DNA of 60,790 nt from Candidatus Cybelea septentrionalis (GCA_003158175.1 PMHJ01000010.1:58224-119013), one strand, 5' to 3'. Numbered from the stretch's first letter, positions 1 through 8,415 are shown. Notes: a model not told the origin generated them from the letters alone. Program-made: numbers and translations.

Positions 1-969
1 GAAGTTAGTATTGCGCTTTGGAGCGATGAACGGCTCGGCTCCGACAGCGCCGATAGCCTGCACGTTGGAGTCTGCGAGGTAGCCCTTGTCGGCAGATACG
101 CGCTTCATATCGAATCTCTTGGCCGAGGTCTTGAGCAGGGTTGGAAGCATCGGGGAGTCGTGGACATTGGACTCGGTGACTTCAACTCCCGTGATAATGT
201 TGGTGCGCGTTCCGCACATAACGTGAGCCTTGAGCCAGCGCGTGTATGTCATTTCGCGTCCGTATTTGACGTTAAACCAACGCCCGTAGGTGCTGGTGGT
301 GAAACCGGAGGAATCGGCGGCGAAGTCGGTTTCAAGGGCGACGAGCGGAGCGGCGCTTTCCTCGATCAGCGCTTTGAGGAACGGCGTAAGGTCGGGGTTT
401 TCGAGAGCATTCAGCACGGAGTTGTAGTGCGGGGCCTTGTCGATCAGTCCGCTGGCTGCGAACTCGCGGAGGTCGCTATCGGTGCGACGGGCGGACATTC
501 CGCCGTAGACCTTCATGGCCGCGCAAAAGATTTGATCGGAGAGCGGCAGACGAGGCCGACCGCGCCCCTCTTGAACGGGGTTTTCAACGATGCTGCACAG
601 ATCGCGCAGCAACTCGGCAACGCGGGGCTTCTCGTTCATTTGCGCGGCATTGTAAGACGCCCATTCTTGGCGGTAGGTGATCGTTTCGGTCACGGTTCCG
701 CCGTCGGTCTTAGTCTTGCGGCGAATCGTGTATTCGACTGCGAAAACGTGCTTGCAGGCCTCCTGGCGCAGTTCATAGTCGGGGCAGGTGCAAGTTGCCG
801 GGCCGTATGCGCTCGGGTCCACAACGTAGGTCCCGGTCCCCGTAGCGGATGGTACAAGCCAAAGATCGCCCTTCTGGTGGAGCTTCTTGGTGGCGGCTAT
901 TTCAAGACCGCGCTGTTCCCGGGCTTCCGTGGCCTCGGTTTTGGGTGTATTCTTTTTGTCGGTGGACAT
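1..969 (-). CDS. SWIM zinc-finger DDE transposase (3' end beyond left edge)
   Basis: The minus strand is open from an ATG at 969 to the window edge (323 codons, no stop). An AGGAG ribosome site lies 8-10 bases upstream. Residues 60-74 form a C-x-C-x9-C-x-H SWIM zinc finger, then come about 60 residues of linker and a DDE transposase core. The first acidic residue is probably D219 in ADSSGF and the second D294 in ADKGY. This matches IS4/IS5-superfamily enzymes that fuse SWIM to a transposase. The third acidic residue and the other end of the element lie outside the window. No terminal inverted repeat was recognised at the right side. A plus-strand ORF across 160-1059 is its shadow. Confidence 0.85.
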   Translation of the reverse strand, partial: MSTDKKNTPKTEATEAREQRGLEIAATKKLHQKGDLWLVPSATGTGTYVVDPSAYGPATCTCPDYELRQEACKHVFAVEYTIRRKTKTDGGTVTETITYRQEWASYNAAQMNEKPRVAELLRDLCSIVENPVQEGRGRPRLPLSDQIFCAAMKVYGGMSARRTDSDLREFAASGLIDKAPHYNSVLNALENPDLTPFLKALIEESAAPLVALETDFAADSSGFTTSTYGRWFNVKYGREMTYTRWLKAHVMCGTRTNIITGVEVTESNVHDSPMLPTLLKTSAKRFDMKRVSADKGYLADSNVQAIGAVGAEPFIAPKRNTNF

Positions 970-992
970 GAGGTAGACTCTCCTGTTCACTT

Positions 993-1022
993 GCCGCCCA
1001 GACGTTACAGCGCCTGGGCGGC
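993..1022 (-). promoter_or_regulatory. Hairpin in the transposase 5' leader
   Basis: A perfect 9-base stem (GCCGCCCAG/CTGGGCGGC) with a 12-base loop lies between the transposase start and the upstream P63C gene. It could restrict read-through translation of transposase mRNA, as leader hairpins do in several IS families, or be part of the element's end. There is no T run, so a terminator is less likely. Confidence 0.4.
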
Positions 1023-1030
1023 TTCAAAAT

Positions 1031-1052
1031 GCCTCGAACCGCGAGGCGGCGG
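1031..1052. terminator. Probable terminator between the P63C gene and the transposase
   Basis: GCCTCG-AACCG-CGAGGC forms a 6-base stem. It is followed on the plus strand by GGCGGTTTTT and on the minus strand by ATTTT. It lies directly past the stop of the minus-strand P63C gene at 1056, so ending that transcript is the likely role. Confidence 0.5.
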
Positions 1053-1055
1053 TTT

Positions 1056-2090
1056 TTAGCCTAGTTCAAGAGGAAGCTGGTGCCCAAACACCTTCTCGAC
1101 GTTCTTTTCGTAGTGATCTTCCGAATCAGAGAGTTTTGCGATGCCAAGCAATTCACCGAGGTGTGTGCGTAGTGCCTTGACGCCAATCTCGGAAAGGAAC
1201 TGATGCAGCTTCCTGCTACGATCTTTTCCCTTTGATTTTAGGGCGCGCAAGAGCTTCAAGAGAAGGCCATCACTATCTGCCAGAGGGCGGTACACCTGGT
1301 CTACGGTTAGTTGCTTGAATTTCCAGGGGCGCCGGTTGGGTTCGTGTTCCGGCATCTGGTAAATGCGGTACCATTCTCGATAAAGCTGCGGCGGAAACTC
1401 CCGTTCGTATTCTCGGGCCTCTTCGGCCACGAACCGTTTAAACGACGCAATGACCTCTTCTTTTGTCGCGTCGTATCCGGACAGGGCGTAAACCAGCCCG
1501 GTAATGCCCGACTTGGCAGAGGCGCTAATGATCATTTGCGCCTGCTGGGCCAGGTTGTCGTACCGGGGTCCCAACTCGTTGCTTGCCCGAGCCGTCAGAA
1601 TAGCCCTACAGAAGTCGATTAGGAGCGTTACGTCGTAGCCGTGAATGGTACTCGGTGGCTGCTCGTTCCCGCCCGGCGAAAGGAACTGAAAAATAAGGGG
1701 TTTTTTGGCTTTCGCAACGATTTCAGGGCCGGCGGCTTTCGAGATCGCCTGGCCGGCCAACAGCTTTACAAACCGCTGACCTCCGCTCTCGCCCAGGCCC
1801 AACGCTGCACCCATGCCGCGTGAACTGATAACCGCCGTTCGAGCTTCGTCGTCCAAGACATAGCAGTCAACGTCGAAGCCGAAGTGCTCCTCAAAATTTC
1901 CCTTGTGAGTAGCGTGAAGGTTGACCTGGGCCAGTTTGGTCCTTTTTCTAGAATTCTTGACGTTCCAGGCGTTACGATGGCCGGCGCTGCAGAATCTGGC
2001 TGGCGTCCCTCGCGACTCGGCGACAACCTTCATTTTCTCGGAAATCGGCTTTCTGCAAACAAGACACGCGGGCTCGTGTAGGAATAACAT
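1056..2090 (-). CDS. P63C-domain protein with N-terminal zinc finger
   Basis: The protein has 344 residues. The N-terminus has a probable zinc site (C9, C12, then C34 and H38). The C-terminal third has the P63C signature: FPPQLYREWYRIY, then RPWKFKQLTVDQVYRPLA, then a basic helical end. P63C proteins are uncharacterised and are often found on phages and mobile elements. The ATG at 2090 is close to an inverted repeat that may be its operator. The neighbouring transposase supports a mobile origin. Function unknown; DNA binding is a guess from the zinc finger. Confidence 0.75.
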   Translation of the reverse strand: MLFLHEPACLVCRKPISEKMKVVAESRGTPARFCSAGHRNAWNVKNSRKRTKLAQVNLHATHKGNFEEHFGFDVDCYVLDDEARTAVISSRGMGAALGLGESGGQRFVKLLAGQAISKAAGPEIVAKAKKPLIFQFLSPGGNEQPPSTIHGYDVTLLIDFCRAILTARASNELGPRYDNLAQQAQMIISASAKSGITGLVYALSGYDATKEEVIASFKRFVAEEAREYEREFPPQLYREWYRIYQMPEHEPNRRPWKFKQLTVDQVYRPLADSDGLLLKLLRALKSKGKDRSRKLHQFLSEIGVKALRTHLGELLGIAKLSDSEDHYEKNVEKVFGHQLPLELG

Positions 2091-2098
2091 AAAACGAT

Positions 2099-2119
2099 AA
2101 TAGCATACGGATAGCTATT
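2099..2119. promoter_or_regulatory. Inverted repeat upstream of the P63C gene
   Basis: AATAGC-(9)-GCTATT lies 8 bases before the ATG of the P63C gene, in a locally A+T-rich stretch. It is a candidate operator, possibly autoregulatory. Only symmetry and position support it. Confidence 0.3.
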
Positions 2120-2193
2120 ACGCAATGAGTCTAGTCGTCCGTTTTTTGGGCAGCCGGGCTACCCGGGCCGCTGCGACGAAACGACGGAGACAA

Positions 2194-2340
2194 ATGGGCG
2201 ACGACGACTCAGGACCGCCAATGACCAAGGAGCAGGAGGAGTATTTTCGTCACGGGTTGTTGGGCGGCGCGGTGATGATGTTTGCGGCGGTCATTATGCT
2301 CGCAGCTATAGTACGCGGCTGCGGAGGCCATCTATTTTAG
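2194..2340 (+). CDS. Small single-pass membrane protein
   Basis: The protein has 48 residues if translation starts at the ATG at 2194, which has GGAG 5 bases upstream. A longer form could start at 2125. The N-terminus is acidic and polar, followed by one hydrophobic helix at about residues 22-40 (GGAVMMFAAVIMLAAIV). No family recognised. Confidence 0.45.
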   Translation: MGDDDSGPPMTKEQEEYFRHGLLGGAVMMFAAVIMLAAIVRGCGGHLF

Positions 2341-2380
2341 GCTCTCCAGGGCCTGTCGAACGCAAGCCACGAAGGGGGAG

Positions 2381-2593
2381 ATGATGGAATACCGATGCTT
2401 CATCGGAGCGCTGCCCGGCATTACACCCAGCTTTTGGGTCATCGTTGACGATCAGGCCGGAGCGTGGCGTAGTGAACCTCCCGGTCACGATCTACGGGAA
2501 TCCGGGGAAGTCGAATGTAGGCATCAGGAAACCGGCAAGAGGAAGACCTTTATGCTTTACCCGGGCGGGAAGGTAAAGGAGGGTCCGCTATGA
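2381..2593 (+). CDS. Small protein of unknown function
   Basis: The protein has 70 residues and begins with two ATG codons directly after GGGGGAG; the second ATG has the better spacing. It is rich in Trp, Gly and charged residues, with no signal peptide or membrane helix. It looks like a compact beta protein. It lies 40 bases after the small membrane ORF and may be cotranscribed. No family recognised. Confidence 0.45.
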   Translation: MMEYRCFIGALPGITPSFWVIVDDQAGAWRSEPPGHDLRESGEVECRHQETGKRKTFMLYPGGKVKEGPL

Positions 2594-2714
2594 AGTCGGT
2601 CGTCCCCTTATCGTAACGGGATAATCTCCCTCACCAAGCTTTTATGGGCAGGCCGCGTCTTTTTTGTGCAGGTGGCATTTAATGGGCAAAGCCACCTGAG
2701 GCAGTTTAGCCTTT

Positions 2715-2752
2715 AAATGGCCGTCGCCCATAAAACCCCCCGAGCTGCCCAT
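2715..2752. repeat. Short dispersed repeat, copy 1
   Basis: AAATGGCCGTCGCCCATAAA and the following C-run plus GAGCTGCC match 3655-3691 over about 37 bases with a handful of differences. Both copies lie between small accessory genes. The core CCCATAAAACCCCC is exact apart from one extra C. Confidence 0.6.
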
Positions 2753-2760
2753 CAAATCGG

Positions 2761-2913
2761 TCAAGGGCGCTGCTGGAGCAAGACGATGGCTATCCCCGTA
2801 AGAAGGATAGTTCCAGCAATTATTGCGGCATCTTGACCGGCGACGATGCCAATGAACACTACTACGGCTATGGCCCAAATGAGTTGCCGAGGGGTGCCGA
2901 GTGAATCCCTCAA
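2761..2913 (-). CDS. Probable two-helix small membrane protein (TTG start)
   Basis: This is a 50-residue frame with no ATG. A TTG at 2913 has GAGG about 7 bases upstream. The product has a charged N-terminus (RDSLGTPRQ), then two hydrophobic stretches, LIWAIAVVVFIGIVAG and AAIIAGTILLTGIAIVLL, joined by a short QDA turn. The clean amphipathic layout argues for real coding, but the start is unproven and the ORF could be a remnant. It resembles holin-like or toxin-like miniproteins only in architecture. Confidence 0.4.
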   Translation of the reverse strand: MRDSLGTPRQLIWAIAVVVFIGIVAGQDAAIIAGTILLTGIAIVLLQQRP

Positions 2914-3081
2914 CTGTCGTCCTCGTCCACCGTTAGACCCAAAGAAAGCTGCCGTCCCCGTTTCGGGAACGCCGCCCCGTAAGGCCGGTGCAAATTCCTA
3001 AAAGCCTGCCCATAAAGTAGGGGGAGGGGAGAAGCAGTCGGACGAGGCGTCGAAGCCTTCGGTACCAGGAGGTTTCCAGCA

Positions 3082-3513
3082 ATGATTCGCTTTTTCACCC
3101 TCGCCTTCGCGGTGCTTGCCCTTGCGTCCCAAGGCTCGTCGCTCGCAGCGACGCAGGACCGAGACGTTCGTCCAACGGTCCTCAGCATAAGCCGCGTCAT
3201 TGATGCGGAGACCCAGACGATCACCATAACCGGGTACGGGTTCGGCTATAACCAGCCATACGAAGGCGACTCTTCTTTTTTGTGGATGGTCGACATACAG
3301 GGAAACGGAACCGGGTGGTGGCGCGCTGGATGCCCGCAACAGTACGGCCCCTGCGGAACCTGGCTAATCGTGTCAAGCTGGACCCCAAAACGCATCGTGA
3401 TCACCGGGTTTGCGAACGGCATGTGGCCGACAAAGGGAGACCTTGTGAACTTTTTTATTTGGAATCCCCAAACCGGGCGAGGGACGGGGGCTGCTGCTGG
3501 AATGGTAAGGTAA
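3082..3513 (+). CDS. Small secreted protein, beta-rich (IPT/TIG-like)
   Basis: The protein has 143 residues, and an AGGAGG site lies 9 bases before the ATG. A signal peptide (residues 1-23, hydrophobic FFTLAFAVLALASQ, likely cut after SLAA) precedes a Trp/Gly-rich beta domain. The segment TQTITITGYGFGYNQ resembles the first strands of IPT/TIG folds. A pair of cysteines (CPQQYGPC) could form a disulphide. Probably exported. Family assignment is tentative. Confidence 0.6.
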   Translation: MIRFFTLAFAVLALASQGSSLAATQDRDVRPTVLSISRVIDAETQTITITGYGFGYNQPYEGDSSFLWMVDIQGNGTGWWRAGCPQQYGPCGTWLIVSSWTPKRIVITGFANGMWPTKGDLVNFFIWNPQTGRGTGAAAGMVR

Positions 3514-3654
3514 GCAAATCCCTATAAACCGATTCCATTATCATCCTCCAACTCGCCAGGCGCAAACAGTACCGGGAGTGTCGTGCCGTAGGCGGGCCGC
3601 AGACGATCAGGCGTTACCGCCCCGGCGCCCATAAAATCGGGCGGAAAACCGATT

Positions 3655-3691
3655 AAATGGCGGTTGCCCATAAAACCCCCGAGCTGCCGAT
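3655..3691. repeat. Short dispersed repeat, copy 2
   Basis: Second copy of the repeat at 2715-2752, in the same orientation and 940 bases away. The secreted-protein gene at 3082 lies between the copies. Confidence 0.6.
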
Positions 3692-3802
3692 AGAATTCGA
3701 ATCGCCTCAGTCGGCCTGCTACAGAATCCCGAGACGCTCGCTCCCAGGGCCGTCGCCCCTTTGCCGTCGTCGCCATTATCTTTGACCTTGCGACGGCACC
3801 CG

Positions 3803-4126
3803 TCACCTTAGGTTTCGACGCCATAGCGAGCAGAACGCCGCTGCAACGGTCAACGCGGCTGCCGCGAAGATAATGTCCGGGAATAACCGCAAGGGAATCG
3901 CCTCAAGCGCCCCTGGCGCGAACTTTCCCATAAGCAGCATGACTACGATAATAACGGGAAAGATGACCAGCAAGAACCATCGCGCGCTCAAACCCAGGGC
4001 AAGCATAAAATCCAGGGAGCGAATTGAGGTTTCCTTGCCATGCCGCGCAGATCGTATCCGATAGACGATATACAGCAGGAGGGCGAGCCCAACAATCAGC
4101 GGCCCCAAAATATCAGCCATACCCAA
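3803..4126 (-). CDS. Small three-helix membrane protein
   Basis: The protein has 107 residues and three hydrophobic helices: ILGPLIVGLALLLYIVY, ARWFLLVIFPVIIVVMLLM, and IIFAAAALTVAAAF. Basic residues sit in the first loop (RIRSARHGK) and at the C-terminus (RRNLR). No motif identifies a family. It stands alone on the minus strand between accessory genes. Confidence 0.5.
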   Translation of the reverse strand: MGMADILGPLIVGLALLLYIVYRIRSARHGKETSIRSLDFMLALGLSARWFLLVIFPVIIVVMLLMGKFAPGALEAIPLRLFPDIIFAAAALTVAAAFCSLWRRNLR

Positions 4127-4445
4127 ACTTTCGTCGCCCTGTCACCAGGCTACCCTATCCTCCCCTCCCTAAGAAGTCGCCCATTAAGTCAGTCGGCATC
4201 CTCTGGCACTAACCCCAAGGAAAGTTAGATGTGGCCTTTTGATTTGCGGCGGTTGTATTCCCAGCCTAGGAGGCGGAACATCTCCATAAGTACGTGTCGG
4301 GAAACCTTTGGCGCCACGGCAAAACTTCTGGTGCAATATATGCGCCGCAGCCTGCGACCACAGCAGCGCCACGCAGACATCCGAAGCATGACGGCGGCTT
4401 CACGACGATCCCGGATACCCTACGGAACTAAAGCGACATGAGGGC
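4127..4445. other. Gene-free stretch
   Basis: I see no convincing ORF, RNA or strong hairpin in these 319 bases. A short CCCATTAAG motif near 4181 loosely echoes the dispersed repeat at 2715 and 3655. The stretch separates the accessory block from the chromosomal lipoprotein gene. Confidence 0.4.
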
Positions 4446-5414
4446 TTATTGGCTTAATGCCAGGCCTGGTTTGTCGTAGCCGCCGAGGCCCTTGATCAGG
4501 ATATGCTCGATCTTCCCGCCCGCCGGATAATTCCAAATCGCAATGCTACCGGGATGGTAGGCGAGCACTACGCGGCTCCCGTCAATTAGCGAACCCTCAC
4601 CCGCATGGTTGCCAAAAACGCCCTTAAACGTGACCGTTCCCGCAATGGTGCCGTTTGAACCGGAGACCGCAACGCGATAGATCGTCGGGCTCACATGGTC
4701 TTTCGTTGGCTGCGTGATGGCGACATATTCGCCGTCCCACTGAATGGAATTGTCACACTCACCGTAACAGCCTACCGGCTCGTTCAGCGCGATGTTTGTG
4801 AACTGCGAAGCGCCAACCGGAAGTTCCGCTATCCCAAAGTCACCGGAGCCGATACTGCCGCCGATAAATAGGTTACCTTGATTATCGTAGCTGGCTGCAT
4901 TGAGGCATTGAAAACCCGAAACGGTGTAGGTCGTTGGAGAGCCTGATGCACCAGGATAAATCGCTACGTTGCCCCCGTTATAACAGTTAGGCTCGTTGTT
5001 GTTCGTAACGGCAAGATTTCCGGTGGTTGGATCGACGGAGCATCCTCTAGGGTAGAAACTCCCATCGGGGAGGCTGGCCTTGGGAGTCTTCCCGCCATGC
5101 GCAAACTCGTAGACGGTTCCACCCGAGCTCGATGCGGTGATGAAAACGTCACCACTCGTATCCGAACAAATTCCCGCCCCGACGCCGCTGTCGTCAAACG
5201 TCAGTGTCCGGGCCAATTTGCCACTCGGGTAGTTGACAACATAAGCGATGTTCGCATCGGTCATGACGTACAACAAGGCACCACTGTTGGCGTTTGGGTT
5301 CACGGTTTGAGCCGCCGAACCCGGCCTGTCGATAACCGATTGCGATCCGCCGCAGCCGGCAAGGATGGCAATCGCCGTCATAGCACCCAAGGCGCGCCCT
5401 AACCGAAACTCCAT
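4446..5414 (-). CDS. Beta-propeller-like lipoprotein
   Basis: The protein has 322 residues. A lipoprotein signal ends in ILAG-C21. The mature part is built of short beta repeats with motifs such as GICSDTSGDVFITAS, CSVDPTTGNLAVT and YDNQGNLFIGG, suggesting a six- or seven-bladed propeller of the YncE/SMP-30/NHL sort. It is probably anchored on the outer surface. The gene at 39400-40365 is a clear paralogue, sharing FAHGG, the exact CSVDPTTGNLAVT block and ELP.GAS. Binding partner unknown. It is divergent from the TetR/MFS pair. Confidence 0.8.
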   Translation of the reverse strand: MEFRLGRALGAMTAIAILAGCGGSQSVIDRPGSAAQTVNPNANSGALLYVMTDANIAYVVNYPSGKLARTLTFDDSGVGAGICSDTSGDVFITASSSGGTVYEFAHGGKTPKASLPDGSFYPRGCSVDPTTGNLAVTNNNEPNCYNGGNVAIYPGASGSPTTYTVSGFQCLNAASYDNQGNLFIGGSIGSGDFGIAELPVGASQFTNIALNEPVGCYGECDNSIQWDGEYVAITQPTKDHVSPTIYRVAVSGSNGTIAGTVTFKGVFGNHAGEGSLIDGSRVVLAYHPGSIAIWNYPAGGKIEHILIKGLGGYDKPGLALSQ

Positions 5415-5540
5415 CGTGCTGCTGCCCCCTTCGACGCGGCAATGTTCGACGAGGGGCTCGCGTTCCCAGCCTTAACGCTTCAAGTCGGTTTCCAAAAGCA
5501 GACAAATCCGGCGAAGGAGTGCGGCCGGCTAAAAAAGATA

Positions 5541-5560
5541 CTTGAAACGAGTGTTTCAAG
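5541..5560. promoter_or_regulatory. Palindromic operator for the TetR regulator
   Basis: CTTGAAAC-GAGT-GTTTCAAG is a perfect 8-base inverted repeat ending 16 bases before the GTG start of the tetR-type gene. A possible -10 box (TATGCT, 5561-5566) follows at once. Size and place fit a TetR dimer site controlling the regulator and the downstream efflux gene. The lipoprotein start at 5414 is 127 bases away, so shared control is possible. Confidence 0.65.
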
Positions 5561-5576
5561 TATGCTAGGATAACGC

Positions 5577-6146
5577 GTGTCGAGAACGCCGGACGAGGGG
5601 CGCCGCAGGGAGCTGCTCGAGGCTTGCGTCGATTACGTTTGCCGGCACGGTTTGGCCGATCTCTCGCTGCGCCCGCTGGCAAAGGCAGTGGGCTCGAGTC
5701 CCCGCGTCCTGCTTCACTACTTTGAGTCAAAGGAGAACCTGGTCGTTGAGATCGTCCTCCATGGCCGAGCCCGGCAGCAAGCAATGATGGCACGGCTCAA
5801 GCTGACCAATCTCACGCCGCGAGAGGTAGTGCGAAAGCTCTGGCGAGAGTGGAGCAAACCGGAGTGGGAAGCCCTGACGCGCCTCTCCTTTGAAATTTAC
5901 GCGCTGGCGTTGCAAGATCGCACGCGTTTTCCCGGCTACCTCGACCGTTCGGTAACCGAGTGGCTCCGCGCGCTTGAAGAGTGCGCGCGGGCGCCGGGCC
6001 GCAGCCGCCGCGACGCCCGTTCGCTTGCAACGCTATTGGTTGCGGGATTCCGCGGCTTCTTACTCGACCTCGTCGCAACCCACGATCGCGCCCGCATCGA
6101 CCGCGCCGTCGAACGCTGGATTTCGCTGGTATATGCAGCAAACTAA
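5577..6146 (+). CDS. TetR-family transcriptional regulator
   Basis: The protein has 189 residues with a GTG start. The N-terminal HTH (about residues 20-55, containing LSLRPLAKAVGSSPRVLLHYF and then ESKENLV) is typical of TetR. The C-terminal helical half would bind a ligand. It overlaps the efflux gene by 14 bases, so the two are translated from one message. The palindrome at 5541-5560 is the likely self-operator. The expected role is a repressor relieved by a substrate of the pump. Confidence 0.9.
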   Translation: MSRTPDEGRRRELLEACVDYVCRHGLADLSLRPLAKAVGSSPRVLLHYFESKENLVVEIVLHGRARQQAMMARLKLTNLTPREVVRKLWREWSKPEWEALTRLSFEIYALALQDRTRFPGYLDRSVTEWLRALEECARAPGRSRRDARSLATLLVAGFRGFLLDLVATHDRARIDRAVERWISLVYAAN

Positions 6147-7398
6147 GGGCCCCCGCAGCGCCGCGACGATCTTCATCTTCATCACCGTCCTGATCGATAT
6201 GATGACGTTCGGCATGATCGGGCCGGTGCTGCCCAAACTGATCGCGAGCTTCGTCGGCAACAACTACGCTTTTGCAGCAGAAATCATCGGGTTCTTCGCA
6301 ACTGCCTGGGCACTGATGCAGTTCTTCTGCTCGCCACTCTTGGGTATGCTCTCCGACCGCGTCGGCCGGCGCCCCGTCATTCTGATTTCGAACGCGGTAG
6401 GGGTCGTGGATTACGCGATCATGGCACTCGCGCCAAATCTCTGGTGGCTCTTCGCCGGCCGCGTACTCTCGGGCATTGCGACGGCCAACATGGCGACCGC
6501 GAGCGCCTATATCGCGGATGTTACACCTGCCGAGAAACGGGCGTCCGCCTTCGGCCTGATCGGCAGCGCGTTTGGGCTGGGATTCGTGCTCGGGCCGGCA
6601 ATCGGCGGTTTGGTTGGGACGATCAATCCGCGGTTGGCGTTCTGGGCAGCGGCGGCCTTCGCGTTGATCAACACGCTCTACGGACTCTTCGTCTTACCGG
6701 AATCGCTCTCGCGCGAACGCCGCACCAAGCGGCTGGAGTGGAAGCGCGCGAATCCGATTGGCTCGCTGCGGCTGCTTCGCTCGCATCACGAACTGTGGGG
6801 CCTAACTTGGGTAAATCTGATCACCTACATCGGGCACGAAGTCTTGCCGAATGTGTGGGTGATCTATTGCATCGCGGCGTTTGGCTGGAGTACCGGCAGC
6901 ATCGGCCTGACGCTCGCGTTGGTCGGCACGATTGCGGCGATCAATCAGGCTATGATGGTTCGACCGATCGTCGCGCGGCTGGGCGAACGCCGGACGTTAC
7001 TTGCCAGCCTCGTCGTCGCCGCTCTCGGCCTCGCGCTGATGGGAGCCAACAATGGCTTCGTATTTCTGCTCGCCGCGGTCATCATCTCGCTGCCGATGTA
7101 TCAGGCTTCGTCACAAGCGCTAATGACGCGGCGCGTCAAGGCATCCGAGCAGGGCGAGTTGCAAGGCGCGCTCGGATCCGTTCGTGGCCTCTCGATGCTG
7201 ATCGGACCGGCCATCTTTACCCTCACCTTCGCGCAGTTCGCGGGCCCGTGGCGCGGCCTGGGGCTCATCGGCGCTCCGTGGTACTTGGCGGCGACGCTCT
7301 ACGGCATCGCGTTCTGCGTTGCATGGCGCGTCACGTCGCGCGCCGACGACGTCGTGCTGCCGGTCGAACCGATGCCGCCGCAATATGCCGAAAGCTAA
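6133..7398 (+). CDS. MFS drug efflux transporter, TetA-like
   Basis: The protein has 421 residues from the ATG at 6133, which lies inside the end of the tetR-type gene. An upstream in-frame extension is only a shadow of that gene. It has about twelve membrane helices. The loop after helix 2 carries GMLSDRVGRRP, which is MFS motif A, and AYIADVTPAEKRASAFG is motif-rich as in TetA-type antiporters. Likely a proton-coupled exporter of a small toxic compound. Tetracycline itself is not shown. Its stop overlaps the end of the convergent esterase gene by 4 bases. Confidence 0.88.
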   Translation: MQQTKGPRSAATIFIFITVLIDMMTFGMIGPVLPKLIASFVGNNYAFAAEIIGFFATAWALMQFFCSPLLGMLSDRVGRRPVILISNAVGVVDYAIMALAPNLWWLFAGRVLSGIATANMATASAYIADVTPAEKRASAFGLIGSAFGLGFVLGPAIGGLVGTINPRLAFWAAAAFALINTLYGLFVLPESLSRERRTKRLEWKRANPIGSLRLLRSHHELWGLTWVNLITYIGHEVLPNVWVIYCIAAFGWSTGSIGLTLALVGTIAAINQAMMVRPIVARLGERRTLLASLVVAALGLALMGANNGFVFLLAAVIISLPMYQASSQALMTRRVKASEQGELQGALGSVRGLSMLIGPAIFTLTFAQFAGPWRGLGLIGAPWYLAATLYGIAFCVAWRVTSRADDVVLPVEPMPPQYAES

Positions 7399-8399
7399 CG
7401 AAGCGTGGAGAGGAAAGCCGCCGACCGCCTTAGAGCCGTTTGCCCCGCATTCGTATCGACATCGAATTGATATTCGTGGCCCAATGGCGGCGTCTGGGCC
7501 TTTACAAAGAACAGCGAGTCCACGCGCACGTGCTCCCGCTCGAGAGCGATAGCAAACTCATACGACTGCGGGGCGAGCGGATCGGCGTTTCCAGTAGAGA
7601 TAAACGTTGAAGGAAACGTCGATGTCGCGTACTTGGTAACAGACGCCGTGGAAAACGCAGAGTTTGTGTAAAAATTCGTTCTGCCGCTGTATGCCCACAA
7701 AACGGTCCGCCAGAAATCCCCGGAAGGGCCGGCAAAGTCGAGTTTGTTGAGGTCGTACAGACCGCAATACAAAACGGCGCCCACCAAGTGTTTTCGTGGA
7801 ATCGCGGGCACAATGCCCATCGCCGCCGCGTATGATGGAACCGCAATCAGATTGGCGACCTGCGCGGCGATCTGCGCGCCGGCGGAATCGCCCGCAAGGA
7901 CAAACCGCGCCGGATCGACGTGAAGGCGCCGAGCGTTGCTGGCGAGGTACCCGAGTGCTGCGTTTACCTGCCTGACCGGAACTGGGTAGTGTCGCTCCGG
8001 CGCGATTGCATAGTCGACGGAGACAACGGTGAACTTTAGGTGGGCCAAGATCTCTGCGTAGCTTGAGATCTGATCCTTGTCGCCCCAAACCCAAGCACCG
8101 CCGTGAATCCAGACAACGGTGGTTAAGGATTTCTGCATGTGCTGGGCTGACTTCGGGAAGAAGACGTCAAGATATCCGCTTGGATCGTTCGCATCGTATC
8201 GCACGTTCAATTCGGAGGCTATGTCGTCCGGCACGTACGGTACGAGCGCCGCCGATGCTTTCGCGGCGCCACGATCGAAGCCGTGCCGAATTAGTAATAC
8301 CGCGGGGAACGGACTCACCGTAACGGCAACGTAAACCGCGACTGCGATCAGTAAGATCGCGACACTCAGCGCTCCGACGATGCGAAATGCTAGTCGCAC
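7395..8399 (-). CDS. Alpha/beta hydrolase, acetyl-esterase (HSL) family
   Basis: The protein has 334 residues. An N-terminal hydrophobic helix (about 8-30) suggests membrane anchoring or export. The oxyanion motif HGGAW is at 99-103. The nucleophile S172 sits in GDSAG, with the acid probably D273 (NADPLAP) and the base H308 (LGHEY). This triad belongs to the hormone-sensitive-lipase-like carboxylesterases, which cut short-chain esters. It starts 16 bases after the upstream dehydrogenase and could be the last gene of that operon. Confidence 0.85.
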   Translation of the reverse strand: MRLAFRIVGALSVAILLIAVAVYVAVTVSPFPAVLLIRHGFDRGAAKASAALVPYVPDDIASELNVRYDANDPSGYLDVFFPKSAQHMQKSLTTVVWIHGGAWVWGDKDQISSYAEILAHLKFTVVSVDYAIAPERHYPVPVRQVNAALGYLASNARRLHVDPARFVLAGDSAGAQIAAQVANLIAVPSYAAAMGIVPAIPRKHLVGAVLYCGLYDLNKLDFAGPSGDFWRTVLWAYSGRTNFYTNSAFSTASVTKYATSTFPSTFISTGNADPLAPQSYEFAIALEREHVRVDSLFFVKAQTPPLGHEYQFDVDTNAGQTALRRSAAFLSTLR

Positions 8400-8415
8400 G
8401 CCAAACAGCGAGAAC

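Noticed and set aside
160-1059. 299-residue plus-strand ORF
   Set aside because: Composition (Gly/Val/Ala-rich, no motif) fits a shadow; the minus strand encodes a clear SWIM-transposase over the same bases.
3522-3824. 100-residue minus-strand ORF
   Set aside because: It overlaps the membrane protein at 3803, has no credible ribosome site, and half of it is the dispersed repeat.
5974-6132. N-terminal extension of the efflux transporter
   Set aside because: These codons shadow the TetR gene; the ATG at 6133 starts directly before the first helix.
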